From Apodemus sylvaticus (lineage: Eukaryota; Chordata; Mammalia; Rodentia; Muridae): a stretch of 64,000 nucleotides of DNA. Shown piece after piece: positions 46,774 through 57,778 of the stretch (positions within the stretch are counted from its first letter, which is position 1; every line of letters starts with the position of its first letter). The position numbers were made by a program, and so were the translations under genes. The notes beneath the pieces were generated by a model. It did not search any database, was not told where the DNA came from, and worked only from the letters and a program-made list of their open reading frames with translations. The stretch covers positions 85,648,835-85,712,834 of the forward strand of contig NC_067495.1 of the NCBI RefSeq assembly GCF_947179515.1. Reading direction: 5' to 3'.

Positions 46774-46790
46774 ACACAAAATTAGAATGT
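46577..46790 (+). mobile_element. Old L1 ORF2, right part
   Basis: Continues with TAGCTCCACTCTTCACAAGG, ATAATGTCCATTAATATATG and GGCCATAAAAAGAAAACTAT, the ORF2 C-terminal region of old L1s, then a GT array at 46726-46772. Confidence 0.75.
46726..46772. repeat. (GT)n microsatellite
   Basis: About 23 GT units within the old L1. Confidence 0.97.
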
Positions 46791-47227
46791 AGAAATAGAA
46801 ACTGGGAGTAGATATGGAAGTTTTCAAGGAAAGAAGGCAATAAAAATGATCATAGGAGTCATGTAGAAGGAATGAAGAATAGGAGAGTAAGGAAGAAAGG
46901 GAATCAACTGATGTAGTGACACAGACACAACATAGTAGTGTTGGAAGAGTATAATTGATAATAATGTATAACTATATTCATACATGAAGATTCCCTGATG
47001 AAACCTAACAATTTATATGCTAACCTTAAATATCAATTTAAAATGATTGTACTATTTCATTCATCAAAATATTGGGAGCTAAACAGCAGTATAAGTAAGC
47101 TAATATCTAGTAAATGCCAGTGGAAATAATCATTAAGTATTATATAAGACACAGTAATACCATGTATAGTCATAGCTTGAGTTTTGACTGCCAGATAAAT
47201 TGCAAATAAATCTTTAATGCAATGATT
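46791..47227. other. Unique sequence
   Basis: Possibly the 3'UTR of the old L1 at its left end. Nothing else recognised. Confidence 0.35.
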
Positions 47228-47235
47228 CTGTAATC

Positions 47236-47462
47236 CAGTGGCACTTAACCTGTGGAATGTGACCCCGTGGAGTTGTGTTGTGATGATACTTTCATACAGG
47301 TCACCTAAGACCACTGGAAAATACATATATTTATATTATGATTCATAGTAGCACCAAAATTATAGTTATGAAGTAACAACAAAATAATTATATGATTGGG
47401 GTCACCAAAACATGAGAAATTTTATTAAAGGGCCACAGCATTAGGAAGTTTGAGAACCACTA
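47236..47462 (+). mobile_element. hAT non-autonomous element, 8 bp TSD
   Basis: 227 bp with inverted ends CAGTGGCACTTAACCTG / GAAGTTTGAGAACCACTA, the URR1-like hAT-Charlie layout. Internal blocks are CCTAAGACCACTGGAAAA, ATTATAGTTATGAAGTAAC and TTGGGGTCACCAAAACATG. It has a perfect 8 bp duplication CTGTAATC (47228-47235 and 47463-47470). It has no coding capacity; a related transposase would have moved it in trans. Confidence 0.92.
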
Positions 47463-47470
47463 CTGTAATC

Positions 47471-48849
47471 TGTTCTGATTTATTATATATTTCCTTAATC
47501 ATACAAGGTGAGTGTCCTTATAATACTCATAAGTATCACATAATAATATAAATATACAGTGCAAGAAAGGAAAGGGGATATGTCTAAGGCAAGTATTTGC
47601 GTGAACCTACTATGTGGAAAGCAAAGTGGTGAGACGCAAAAAAGAAATCTTTTCCATTTATTAGGTTATTATTTTCAGAGAAAATCCAAATAACTGTCAT
47701 ATAACATGGAATATGTTAGATCTCACTACAAGTAAATATAAATTATATTGAGTATTTAAAAAAAAGTGTTTAATTTACTTGACAAACATTAGAAGTGAAT
47801 TGTTCTTTAGATGAACTCAAGAGCAAATGAATAGATAGATGAACTTGCTTTATAGCCATCAGTACTTCTTTTACCATTATTTGCTGCCATGGGGAATTTT
47901 AACTGATAATTTATTTACCATTTCATGGACTTTCAAATACTTAAATCTTTAGATACCTTTATTCTAAACTAAATATTCATAATAAAACTGAGTAGTTAAA
48001 TGGTCATGAGCTGTGTTATTATTGGGCAAAGTAATTCTGTATAAAATCACAGAGAATGGAAGAGAGCAAAGCCTATGATAAGCCATTATTAGTTAAAACT
48101 CAGGAGCCAGACACATGTAGTGGGTGGTAGGTCGGTGTGAAGAGATTGCTAGCTAAACACACTTGTATTTGAAACACACTTTGAACACTTCCTAGATATT
48201 CAACTTTGGGAAAATTATTCCATTCCCTCAATATTTATTTTCCTTGTTTATCAGCATACACAACTCTTGAAATATTGTGAGGAAGAATGACAGCCAAGAG
48301 ATACATACTCAAATATATAAATATGCCATATGCAAATTTAATATATGTACCATTTGATGTACAAGAAATAATACATTTTTTATTCTCCTCTTTTAACCCA
48401 GTAAGAAATTGTTCTACAGTGGAAAACAATTTACCTAATATATTTAATTGTAGCAGAACTGAAACTAATTCATTATCTTTTTTCCTAGAATATGAAGATG
48501 TTGGCCTATTGGTTATTTCTTTCCAATTTGAGGTATGCAGTTTTTTTTAAAGAATGAGAATCATTCTCAATCACTGGCTATTAAACATCAAAATACCACA
48601 CAATCACTGGAAAGCCTGTTAAATGTTGATTTCTGGATTGCAATCTTAAAAAATCAGGATTGAGTTCAAAGTTTAACATTTTAACAACTATTCATATAAT
48701 TTCCTAGCTAATAGATGCAAGATTATACTTTCAAACATCTCTTAATGTCCAACACTGAAGTCTGTAAAGTTTTCCAAGCTCTATAACCTTTATTAGTACA
48801 CAAGAAACTCAGTCACATGGAATTCGTTTTAAAAATAGGATTTATTAGG
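47471..48849. other. Unique AT-rich sequence
   Basis: Nothing recognised. Opposed short frames at 48235-48550 are non-coding in appearance. Confidence 0.4.
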
Positions 48850-48885
48850 CAGGAGAAATAGCTCAGCAATTAAGAACACTAGCTG
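48850..48885 (+). mobile_element. B2-class SINE, head (split)
   Basis: CAGGAGAAATAGCTCAGCAA, TTAAGAACACTAGCTG is the tRNA-derived head of a B2/B3 SINE, cut by the B1 that follows. The element resumes at 49099. Confidence 0.9.
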
Positions 48886-49047
48886 GATCCAGGATGTGGT
48901 GGCACATGCCTGTAATCCCAGAACTCTGGGAGGCAGAGACAGTTGGATTTCTGAGTTCAAGGCCAGCCTGGTCTATAGAGTGAGTTCCAGGACAGCCAGG
49001 GCTATACAGAGAAACCCTGTCTTGAAAAAAACAAATCCAAAAAAAAC

Positions 49048-49090
<43 letters not shown>
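48886..49090 (+). mobile_element. B1 SINE inserted in a B2
   Basis: Full B1: CCAGGATGTGGTGGCACATG, TAATCCCAGAACTCTGGG, TGAGTTCAAGGCCAGCCTGG and AACCCTGTCTTG, with a tail of about 37 As. It is flanked by ACTAGCTG at 48878-48885 and 49091-49098. The Pro/Phe-rich minus frame is an artefact of it. Confidence 0.96.
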
Positions 49091-49092
<2 letters not shown>

Positions 49093-49230
49093 TAGCTGTT
49101 CTTCCAGAGGGCCTAGGTTCAATTCCCAGAACCCACATGATAGCTCACAACCATTTGTACCACCAGTTCCTGACCATTGTTGGTACTAGGTAAATATACA
49201 GAAAGGTACAGACACAGAGGCAGACGTTTA
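49091..49230 (+). mobile_element. B2-class SINE, body (split)
   Basis: ACTAGCTGTTCTTCCAGAGG, GCCTAGGTTCAATTCCCAGA, ACCCACATGATAGCTCACAA, the second part of the split SINE through the B-box and the CCAGTTCCTGACC region. Confidence 0.9.
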
Positions 49231-49805
49231 TCTTCATGTGTTCTAAGTCAGCACATATTTGGTTAATATTCTAAAATTTATTTGAGGATTAAATTTTTTC
49301 TTAGTAAGTTAAAAAAGTGGTAAAGGTTAATTTTTTTATTTGACTCATTAACATCTCTTTAACATGTACTATCATTTTTATTAAGAAAAATAACCTTCAG
49401 ATTCATTATCAGCAGGCCCTTTTTCATTTGTGCTGCCACTGCACTGAAATCCAAAATTTTACTCAGGGATATACTGCAGTAAATTTAAAAGTAATTAATA
49501 TTGTTGTTGTAGTTGTTCAGTACCCTGCCTCTGAGATGTAACAAGCTGTTCATTTAACTTAGAGGTCAAATGAAGCTACTTGATAATAGATTTCCAGGAC
49601 ATTTATTGCTCAGATGTCTGACTGGATACATACATAAGAGCAATGATTAATACATATGAATCCTTAATTCAAAGTATTTTGGACAACACCTTTGAGAGAG
49701 TATTCAGATTTCTTTGAAGTCTGGTTTGCTATGCATATCCCAGGTTGGCTTTAGCCACCAAGTACTAGGGACCAGCCAGTTTAAACTCAAGTCAAAGAAA
49801 ACCTG
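49231..49805. other. Unique sequence
   Basis: No recognised feature. Confidence 0.4.
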
Positions 49806-49950
49806 GGGACATGATTGATGGTGCATGTTTTTAATCCCAGCACTGGAGAGGCAGAGGCAGGTAGATCTCGGAGTTTGAGTCCTGCCTGATCTACTGAGTG
49901 AGATCCAGGACAACCAGGGCTGGACAGAGAAATCCTGTCTCAAAAAAAAA
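49806..49950 (+). mobile_element. B1 SINE
   Basis: CTGGGGACATGATTGATGGT, TTTTTAATCCCAGCACTGG, TTGAGTCCTGCCTGATCTA and AATCCTGTCTCAAAA. The A-tail grades into the AAAAG array. Confidence 0.92.
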
Positions 49951-49957
49951 ATAGGAA

Positions 49958-50126
49958 AAAGAAAAAAAAGAAGAAGAAAGAAAAAAGAAAAGAAAAGAAA
50001 AGAAAAGAAAGGAAAAGAAAAGAAAAGAAAAGAAAAGAAAAGAAAAGAAAAGAAAAGAAAAGAAAAGAAAAGAAAAGAAAAGAAAAGAAAAGAAAAGAAA
50101 AGAAAAGAAAAGAAAAGAAAAGAAAG
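49958..50126. repeat. (AAAAG)n pentanucleotide array
   Basis: About 28 units from 49984 with few interruptions, grown from the B1 tail. Minus-strand Phe/Leu/Ser frames are artefacts. Confidence 0.97.
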
Positions 50127-50139
50127 TGTTTTTGGAATA

Positions 50140-50235
50140 TATCCTGGTATGGAGCAAGTAATTCAAGATCATCCTCAGCTACATAATGAGATTAGTACTA
50201 ACCTGTGCTATATCAGACTCTGTCTCAAAATATAA
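50140..50235 (+). mobile_element. B1-like 3' fragment
   Basis: CAAGATCATCCTCAGCTACA, then ATCAGACTCTGTCTCAAAA, resembles the right half of old B1/proto-B1 elements. Confidence 0.5.
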
Positions 50236-50739
50236 AATATGACTTAGATACCTTTTCTTTCCTTTTCATCCCAGACTTCTCTTACAATTCTCTATCCTCC
50301 TACCTCATTCTCCATACTTACTATGATTAGCCTCCTGATTAAATCAGTGGATATTCTAGCTTATTGTATAATTTTCAATATTTTCCTTCCCTACCTGCAT
50401 AACCAATTATAAATTGAGCCACACTCACTTTAGCCATTTGAATTGTCATTGAATTTTATCACACCATTAGAAAGAAACCTAACATACACCTAACATTAAT
50501 AATGCTAATTTTAAAACAAAACAAAAAAACAAAAAACTTCTTTTCCTATTGAGGCATCAGATTTCTATTGAATCTATCATATGTAAAAGTTTAACAGAAG
50601 ACAGAATATTTTCAAGTTATTTTAGCATAAACAAAAAGACAATGAAGAGTTTCGTGTAAGAAAAAAATTATCATTTCTATTCAGTTCTGCTCACTCTAAA
50701 TTATATTTAACACAAACCAATCTGTAAATCTTAAAGGAA
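50236..50739. other. Unique sequence
   Basis: AT-rich DNA up to the L1 complex. An AAAACAAAACAAAAAAAC patch lies near 50515. Confidence 0.4.
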
Positions 50740-50929
50740 TTCAGAATTTTTCTTAAGATTATGAGTTTTCTTCAGAGGCTTAAAGTTCTTGTCATATGGA
50801 CCCTTCACTTGCCTCATCAGGGTCACACCTAGGTATTAAATAATATTTGGGACTATTGTGAGGGTGTCGTTTCCCTAATTTCTTTCTCATCTTGTTTATG
50901 CTTTGAGTATGGGAAGGGTACTGATTTTT
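50740..50929 (-). mobile_element. L1 RT fragment, inverted arm (part 1)
   Basis: CAGAGGCTTAAAGTTCTTGT, TAGGTATTAAATAATATTTG, GTTTCCCTAATTTCTTTCTC is the complement of the L1 RT region. It continues in register at 52483 (TTGAGTTAATTTTATATCC) after an interrupting L1. With 52636-54069 it may form the inverted 5' arm of one twin-primed plus-strand L1, with about 0.7 kb lost at the switch point. Confidence 0.8.
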
Positions 50930-52482
50930 TTCTATATTCCTTGTTTACATTCCCAATGCTTTCCCCTTCCAGGTTACTCACTCCCCATCCCATCGGTCTC
51001 ATAAACCCTCTTCCTTCCGATCATTTTCCAATTAACCCCCTCCCATTTCCCTGTCCTGGTACTCCCCTACAATGATGGATCAACTCTTTTCAGAACCAGG
51101 GCCCTCTCTTTCCCTCTTCTTGGGTATCATTTGATATGCTAATTGTGTCTTGAGAATTCAGAGCTTCTGAGCTAATTAAGATCCACTTATCAGTGATTGC
51201 ATTTCATGTGTATTCTTTTGTGATTGGGTTACCTCACTTAGGATGATATTTTCCAATTCCAATCATTTACCTAAGAATTTCATGAATTCATTGTTTTTAA
51301 TTGCTGAGTAGTATTCCATTGTGTAAATATACCACATTTTCTGTATTCATTCCTCCATTGTGGTATATCTGGGTTCTTTCCACCTTCTGGCTATTATAAA
51401 TAAGGCTGCTATGAACATAGTGGAGCATGTGTCCTTATTGCATGCCGGGGAATCCTCTGGGTATATGCCCAGGAGAGGTATATCAGGGTCCTCCAGAAGT
51501 GTCATGTCCAGTTTTCTGAGGAACCACCAGACTGATTTCCAAAGTGGTTGTACCATCTTGCAATCCCACCAGGAGTGGAGGACTGTTCCTCTTTCTCCAC
51601 ATCCTCACCAACACCTGCTGTCTCCTGAGTTTTTAATCTTAGCCATTCTGACTGGTGTAAGGTGAAATCTCAGGGTTGTCTTGATTTGCATTTCCCTAAT
51701 GGCTAATGATGTTGAGCATTTCTTAAAGTGCTTCTCAGCCATCCGATGTTCTTCAGGTGAAAATTCTTTGTTTAGCTCTGTACCCTATTTTTTAATAGGG
51801 TTATTTGGTTCTCTGGGGTCTAACTTCTTGAGTTCTTTGTAAAGAGCAATTCTCAAATTCATCTGAAACAACAAAGAACCCAGGATAGCTAAAACTATTC
51901 TCAACAGTAAAAGAACTTCTGGGGCTATTTAGTATCCCAAACCTCAAACATTACTACAGAGCAATAGTGATAAAAACTGTATGGTATTGGTGCAATGACA
52001 GGCAAGTGGATCAATGGAATAGGACTGAAGACTCAGAAATGAATCCACACACCTATGGTCACTTGATCTTCAACAAAGGAGCTGAAAATATCCAGTGGAA
52101 AAAAGATAGCCTTTTCAACAAATGGTGCTGGTTCAATTGGAGGTCAGCATGCAGAAGAATGGACATTGATCCATTCTTATCTCCTTGTACTAAGCTCAAC
52201 TCCAAGTGAATCAAGGACCTCCACATAAAAATGACACACTGACACTAATAGAAAACAAAATGGGGAAGACTCTGGAGGACATAGGCACAGGGGAAAAGTT
52301 CCTGAACAGAACACCAATAGATTATGCTCCAAGATCAAGAATTGACAAATGGGACCTCATAAAATTACAAAGTTTCTGTAAGGCAAAGGACACTGTCAAA
52401 AGGACAAAAACTGCAATCAACAGATTGTGAAAAGATCTTCACCAACCCTAGATCCGACAGGGGGCAAATATACAATATATGT
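50930..52482 (-). mobile_element. Twin-primed L1 in minus orientation
   Basis: 50930-51841 is the L1 3' end in reverse (3'UTR, ORF2 C-terminus) down to the ORF2 segment complementary to TACAAAGAACTCAAGAAG. 51842-52482 is the directly preceding ORF2 segment in forward orientation (AAGAGCAATTCTCAAATTC ... GGGGGCAAATATACAATATA). The two arms abut in the L1 consensus, which marks a 5' inversion by twin priming. The GHLIF, NKWCW and KLQSF protein segments are readable in the forward arm. No TSD could be defined. Confidence 0.85.
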
Positions 52483-52635
52483 GCTTGAGTTAATTTTATA
52501 TCCAGCCACTTTGCTGAAGTTGTTTATCAGCTTTAGGAGTTCTCTGGTGAAAGTCTTGGGGTCGCTTAAGTATACTATCATATCATCTACAAATAGTGAT
52601 AGTTTGACTTCTTCCTTTCCAATTTGTATACCTTT
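52483..52635 (-). mobile_element. L1 RT fragment, inverted arm (part 2)
   Basis: Complement of the RT active-site region; the minus strand encodes an FVDD-type motif (complement of ATCATCTACAAA near 52582-52593). It joins in register with 50740-50929. Confidence 0.85.
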
Positions 52636-54069
52636 AAGAAGTTAGTCTCCACAGAATCAAATAACCCTATTAAAATGGGGTACAACACTAAACAGGGAAT
52701 TCTTAACTGAGGAAACTCAAATGAATCTAAAGCACCTAACGAAATATTCAGCATCCTTAGTTATCAGGGAAATGCAAATCAAAATAGCTCTGAGTTACAC
52801 CAGTCAGAATGGCTAAGATTAAAAACTCAGGGGACAGCAGATGCTGGAGAGGAATGTGGGGAAAGAGAAGAAAAACTCAGGGGACAGTAGATGCTGGAGA
52901 GGATGTCGGGAAAGAGGAACACTTCTCCATTGTTGGTGGGATTGCAGGCTGGTAAAACCGCTCTGGAAATCAGTTTGGCGATTCCACGGAAAACCAGACC
53001 CGTGGACCCAGCTATACCACTCCTGGGCATATACCCAGAAGATGCTCCTACATGTAATAAGGATACATGCTCCCCTATGTTCATAGCTGCCTTATTTATA
53101 ATAGCCAGAAGCTGGAAAGAACCCAGATGTTCCTCAACAGAGGAATGGATACAGAAACTGTGGTATATATACACAATGGAGTACTATTCAGCTATTAAAA
53201 ACAATGAATTCATGAAATTCTTAGGCAAATGGATGAAACTAGAAAGTGTCATCCTGAGCGAGGTAACCCAGTCACAAAAGAACGCACATGGCATGCACTC
53301 ACTAATAAGCAGATGCTAGTCCAAAAGCTCAAAATAAACAATTTACAATTCACCCAGCACAGGAAGCTCAAGAAGGAGGACTTACATGAGGGTGCTATGG
53401 TTCCTTTGAGAAAGGGAACATAATACTCACAAAAGTAATAAGGGAGGCAATGTGTGGAGCAGAGTCTGAAGTAAAGGCCACCCAGCGACTGCCCTACCTA
53501 GGGATTCATCCTATAAACAGGTACCAAACCCCTATGAAAAGAAGCGTGTAACAAAAGTAGCATGCCATGGCTGTCTCCAAAGTGGCCCTGGTAGAGCCTT
53601 AAAAATACAGAGGCAGAAACTAGCAAACAACTATTGGACTGGGCTTGGGGTCCCCAATGGAGGATTTGGAGGGTGGTCCAGAGGAGTTGAAGGGGATTAC
53701 GGCCCCATGGAAAGAACAATAACTTCAGACACCCAGATACCCCAAGACTCCCAGGGACTGAACCATCAACCAAGGGGTACACATGGTTCCAGCCAAAAAT
53801 GTGGCAGAGGAATGCCTTGATGGGCATCAGTGGGAGGAGTGGTCTTTGGTCAGGTCAAGGCTCCGTAGAGGCCCCAACAAAGGGAAACAGATGGGGGGGG
53901 GTTGGGAAGGAGGTGGGAGTGTGTCTGGTAGAGGGGCATATACTTGGAGGCAGGGGGTGGGAGGAGGGATAGGGAATCTTTGTGGAGGGCACTTTTGGGA
54001 GGGGAGAAATTGGGAAAGGTTTTACATTGGCAATGTAAATGAAGAAGATACTCAATAAAAAAAAATTTA
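52636..54069 (+). mobile_element. L1 ORF2 end and complete 3'UTR
   Basis: Starts AAGAAGTTAGTCTCCACAG and runs through the ORF2 C-terminal third. The WRGC(R/G)E, PLWKSVWRF and TMEYYSAIK segments are readable at 52891-53319 in one frame, to a stop near 53319. A 3'UTR with a G-rich tract (53895-53965) follows, ending GCAATGTAAATGAAGAAGAT, then AATAAAA. A 50 bp tandem duplication occurs at 52821-52920. Confidence 0.92.
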
Positions 54070-54367
54070 AAAATGTATAGTTCAGTGGCAACAAGGATAT
54101 TAATATTTAGGAATAGCTTTGCAGAAAATGGATACCTGTATTCAAAATGAATACCTTTATTCAAAACCAGAAATACATCTGCCTACTTATTAAAGAGAAA
54201 TATTAATGTTCCATACTATAACAAAGTTATGATTTTATTCGATCTTGGGCCAAAAGCATACTGTAAAAAGATCATCTCTTCCGGGGAATTTGTGAATCAA
54301 TAGTATCTTTTCAATTTTGTGTTGCCAGTGGAAATTTTACTTGTAAGAGGTATCATTTGTTATATGT
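54070..54367. other. Unique sequence
   Basis: No feature recognised. Confidence 0.4.
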
Positions 54368-54419
54368 TTTAGATTTATTTTATTTTATTTTATTTTACTT
54401 TATTTTATGTGTATGATTC
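54368..54419 (-). mobile_element. B3 SINE tail (split by LTR)
   Basis: AGATTTATTTTATTTTATTT and TTATTTTATGTGTATGATTC, the A/T-rich tail side of a minus-oriented B3, including a (TTTTA)n expansion. The rest of the SINE follows the LTR at 54853. Confidence 0.75.
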
Positions 54420-54852
54420 TGACAGGCTTCAAATTGGCAATTAAGCAAACTATGCCTAAATCTCTATCTCCAAGAACCAGGCAATTCCAGGCAAGTCCAG
54501 ACCTCAGAAGCAGCCAACCACCTGGCCTGAGGCAAGGTCAATGAGTCAGCAGCAGTTCCCAGACTCAGCTACTTCCTCAGCAACAGTTTCCAGACCTCCC
54601 CTGCAAGTTTCCAGCCCCACACCCAGGCAATGGAATGTCCATAAAGATGGATGAAATAGATTAACGTGGAGATCATCTACCATAGAATTCCCTAATGTTC
54701 TTTAAATCAGGCCTGTGAGTACACTTGTTTGTCCGTCTTGATAATGGGGAGATCCTAGCACGCTGGACTTCAGCAGAATATAACACTCTTTGTGTTTATA
54801 CATGCTATTTGAGTCCAGGATTTCATTCTTTGGTGAATCATGGACTCTTACA
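54420..54852 (+). mobile_element. Solo LTR inside a B3 SINE
   Basis: TGACAGGCTTCAAATTGGCA to GAATCATGGACTCTTACA, about 433 bp with TG...CA ends. Retroviral LTR-like blocks: CACCTGGCCTGAGGCAAGG, CAATGGAATGTCCATAAAGA, GTGGAGATCATCTACCATAG, AGATCCTAGCACGCTGGAC and GAATATAACACTCTTTG (a mutated poly(A) signal). Its removal rejoins a B3. The TSD has decayed; no clear pair was found. Confidence 0.7.
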
Positions 54853-55037
54853 TTTCTTTTTATACCTGTATACCATGTGTGTACCTGGTGCCCACAGTAG
54901 ACAAAGAAGGGGATTTAATTCTGAGACTGGAGTTACAGGCAGTGGGAGTTGCCTTGTGAGTGCTGGGAATTCAACTTGGCTTCTCTGGAAGAGCAGCCAC
55001 TGTTCTTAATTGCTGAGCCCCATCTCTAGCCACAATT
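54853..55037 (-). mobile_element. B3 SINE body (split by LTR)
   Basis: TACCATGTGTGTACCTGGTG, CCCACAGTAGACAAAGAAGG, GTGAGTGCTGGGAATTCAAC, CTCTGGAAGAGCAGCCACTG, TTGCTGAGCCCCATCTCTAG: a B3 in reverse orientation, with its tRNA-like head at the right. Confidence 0.9.
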
Positions 55038-55619
55038 ATAATGTTTTCAATTTATATAAGATTCAAACACTGAATATGAGTATGTGTTCACATAGCACAA
55101 ATTTAAAAACATCTACCAACTTTACTTAATAAATGCAAAGTTGATGTTTTGATAGGGAAGAGGCAGAGTTCCATTGCAGACTCAGATTCATCCTATTAGC
55201 TAAACTTTGGGATTACTGGGATTATAAAGTTGAACATCCACACCTGGCTCTGAAATTGACTTTTGTACTATTTAGAAATGTCCTTTCTGATAAAAGTTAT
55301 TAAATATATAATAAATCCTACATTTTAATCTGTCATTAGTCATTTAAGCCATTATTTAAATGTATTGTTTACAGTTACTCTTCCATGTCTTCAAGTAACT
55401 CCTTTCTGCAGTTTATTAATGAATTTCATAATACTGCAAGTCTCAAAAACACAAAAACCCATCATGCTCTCTCTCTTGTATATGATTTATACATGTGCAC
55501 CTCTCTATCTATATTTAGTACCTTGTATATTCTCTGTATTAACGTTAATCAGTTATGCAATTCATCAGTATTTTTCCCATTCAGTGGTTTGCACTTTTAC
55601 ACTGTTGATAGATGTTTTA
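55038..55619. other. Unique sequence
   Basis: Between the SINE and the tetranucleotide array. TTGGGATTACTGGGATTATA near 55208 recalls a B1/PB1 remnant (minus) but is too short to call. Confidence 0.35.
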
Positions 55620-56080
<461 letters not shown>

Positions 56081-56329
56081 AAGTATAGTTTACTTTTTGT
56101 CTTGTTGCCTGCATATTTGGTATTATCCTTATTTTCACCTGAACACTTTATAGTTTGATTTTTATGCCATTGACATTTTAAATTTTTGTACATGCTCTAA
56201 AGTGCATGCTCTTTGTCCTTCAAAGTGTTGCATTTTGGAAACTTGTCTCTACATGTGGTGGTACCATAGTTGGTGATACCTTAAATATGTCTTAAAGAAG
56301 TCTGATGGGATGTGATTGATTATATTTAT

Positions 56330-56612
56330 CAGATGCATACCTCAAAAGCAACTGATGTAGCTCCTTGGGTATTCTGGCAAATCCTCATTAAAGATCACAA
56401 CTGACCTCTCTCCCTTTCCTTTTTGTCTCATAGTTTGGTCCTACTCTCTTAAACTCCTCCTGCCATCATCCTTGTCAGGCCCTTTCCAAAAGCCAATACA
56501 AAGAAGAGACATACTTTCAATCCTGGCCTGCAAAACTATGACATTAATAAACCTCTTTTTAGTGTACGCAGTTTCAGATATTTTGTTATTACAATGAAAA
56601 ATGAACTAATTG
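56330..56612 (+). mobile_element. MLT1/MST-like MaLR 3' end
   Basis: CTGCAAAACTATGACATTAATAAACCTC-like text, then CAGTTTCAGATATTTTGTTA and CAATGAAAAATGAACTAA, the conserved end of mammalian-wide MaLR LTRs. The upstream part is weak. Confidence 0.7.
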
Positions 56613-57778
56613 AGTAAGAATTCTAATTCATTCATTTACATATAAATATTCATTCCCCCAAAAAACTATTTGTTGAATATACTCTCCTTTCTCAGTTGAA
56701 GAACTTGGCCACATTGCTGAAAATTATCTAACCATGTATGTGAAGATTAATTTCTGGGCTCTGTATGTTACTAAATCATTTCCTCATAATGCATTTATGC
56801 CAATATCATACTTTAGGGTATTGTAGATTTGTAATGACTTTAGAAATTCAGATATGTGAGTTTTCCAATCTTGTTTTTAACAGTTGCTAAGCCCTTGAAG
56901 TTTTATAAACATATCAGGAACACTTTCTTTCAATATCCAAATAAAAATGTCACTGATATTTTGATAAGGATATGTTTAAACTGTAGATTGCTCCGGGTTG
57001 TAATGACATTTTAGTAATATTAAAGATTTCAGTACATAAAGGTAAGATGTCTATTTATATTTAACATCCTTTAGCTATGTTTTATAGTTTTTAGTGTGTA
57101 TATTTTTTTTAAATTTTTCTCAAAGTATTTTCTGGTACTATAATAAGTGACTTTATTTTCTTAATTTCTTTTCCACATTATCCATAGTTAATATATAGAA
57201 ATGTAGTTTCCGTAATTGATTTTGAGTTCTGAAATTTTTATACTTACTGAAATTATTTGGGCTATGTTTCCAACATTATGTTGAAGAAAAGTAAGAAAGT
57301 GAGAGATTCCTTATTATTTTCTGATCTTAGACTAGCTTTCAACCATTCACTAGTGATTATGATGTTAGCTACGGGTTTCTTGCATATTATAATTATTTTA
57401 AGCTTTTTTTTTATTAGGTTTCTGATTATCTTTATCTTGAAAGGGTGAGTTTTTTTTAATGTTTCTGTTTCAATTAAGATAATGGTATATTATTTCTTTA
57501 TTCAATTATGTAATCCATTACTGTATCACTTTTCATATGTTGAAACTCTCTTGTGTTTTAGTTATGAAATTCATTTGGTCATGTTATATAATCCTTTTAA
57601 CATAATGGTGGGTTTAATTTGCTAGAATCTAATCTTGAAATCCATTCATTAATATTCATACAAAATGTGGAGTTTATTTTTTTTTTCTTCGATGTTTTTG
57701 TCTGCTTTGTTTTGAGGGCTACATTATTATCATAGCATACTACAAGGTATTGACATTTTTAAAAATGTAATTATTTAA
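56613..57778. other. Unique AT-rich sequence
   Basis: No feature recognised. Long T-runs occur but no SINE or L1 signature. Confidence 0.4.

Noticed and set aside
48850..48885. tRNA gene
   Set aside because: The tRNA-like text belongs to a B2-class SINE head and lacks the cloverleaf. The same holds for the SINE heads near 24510, 31700 and 55010.
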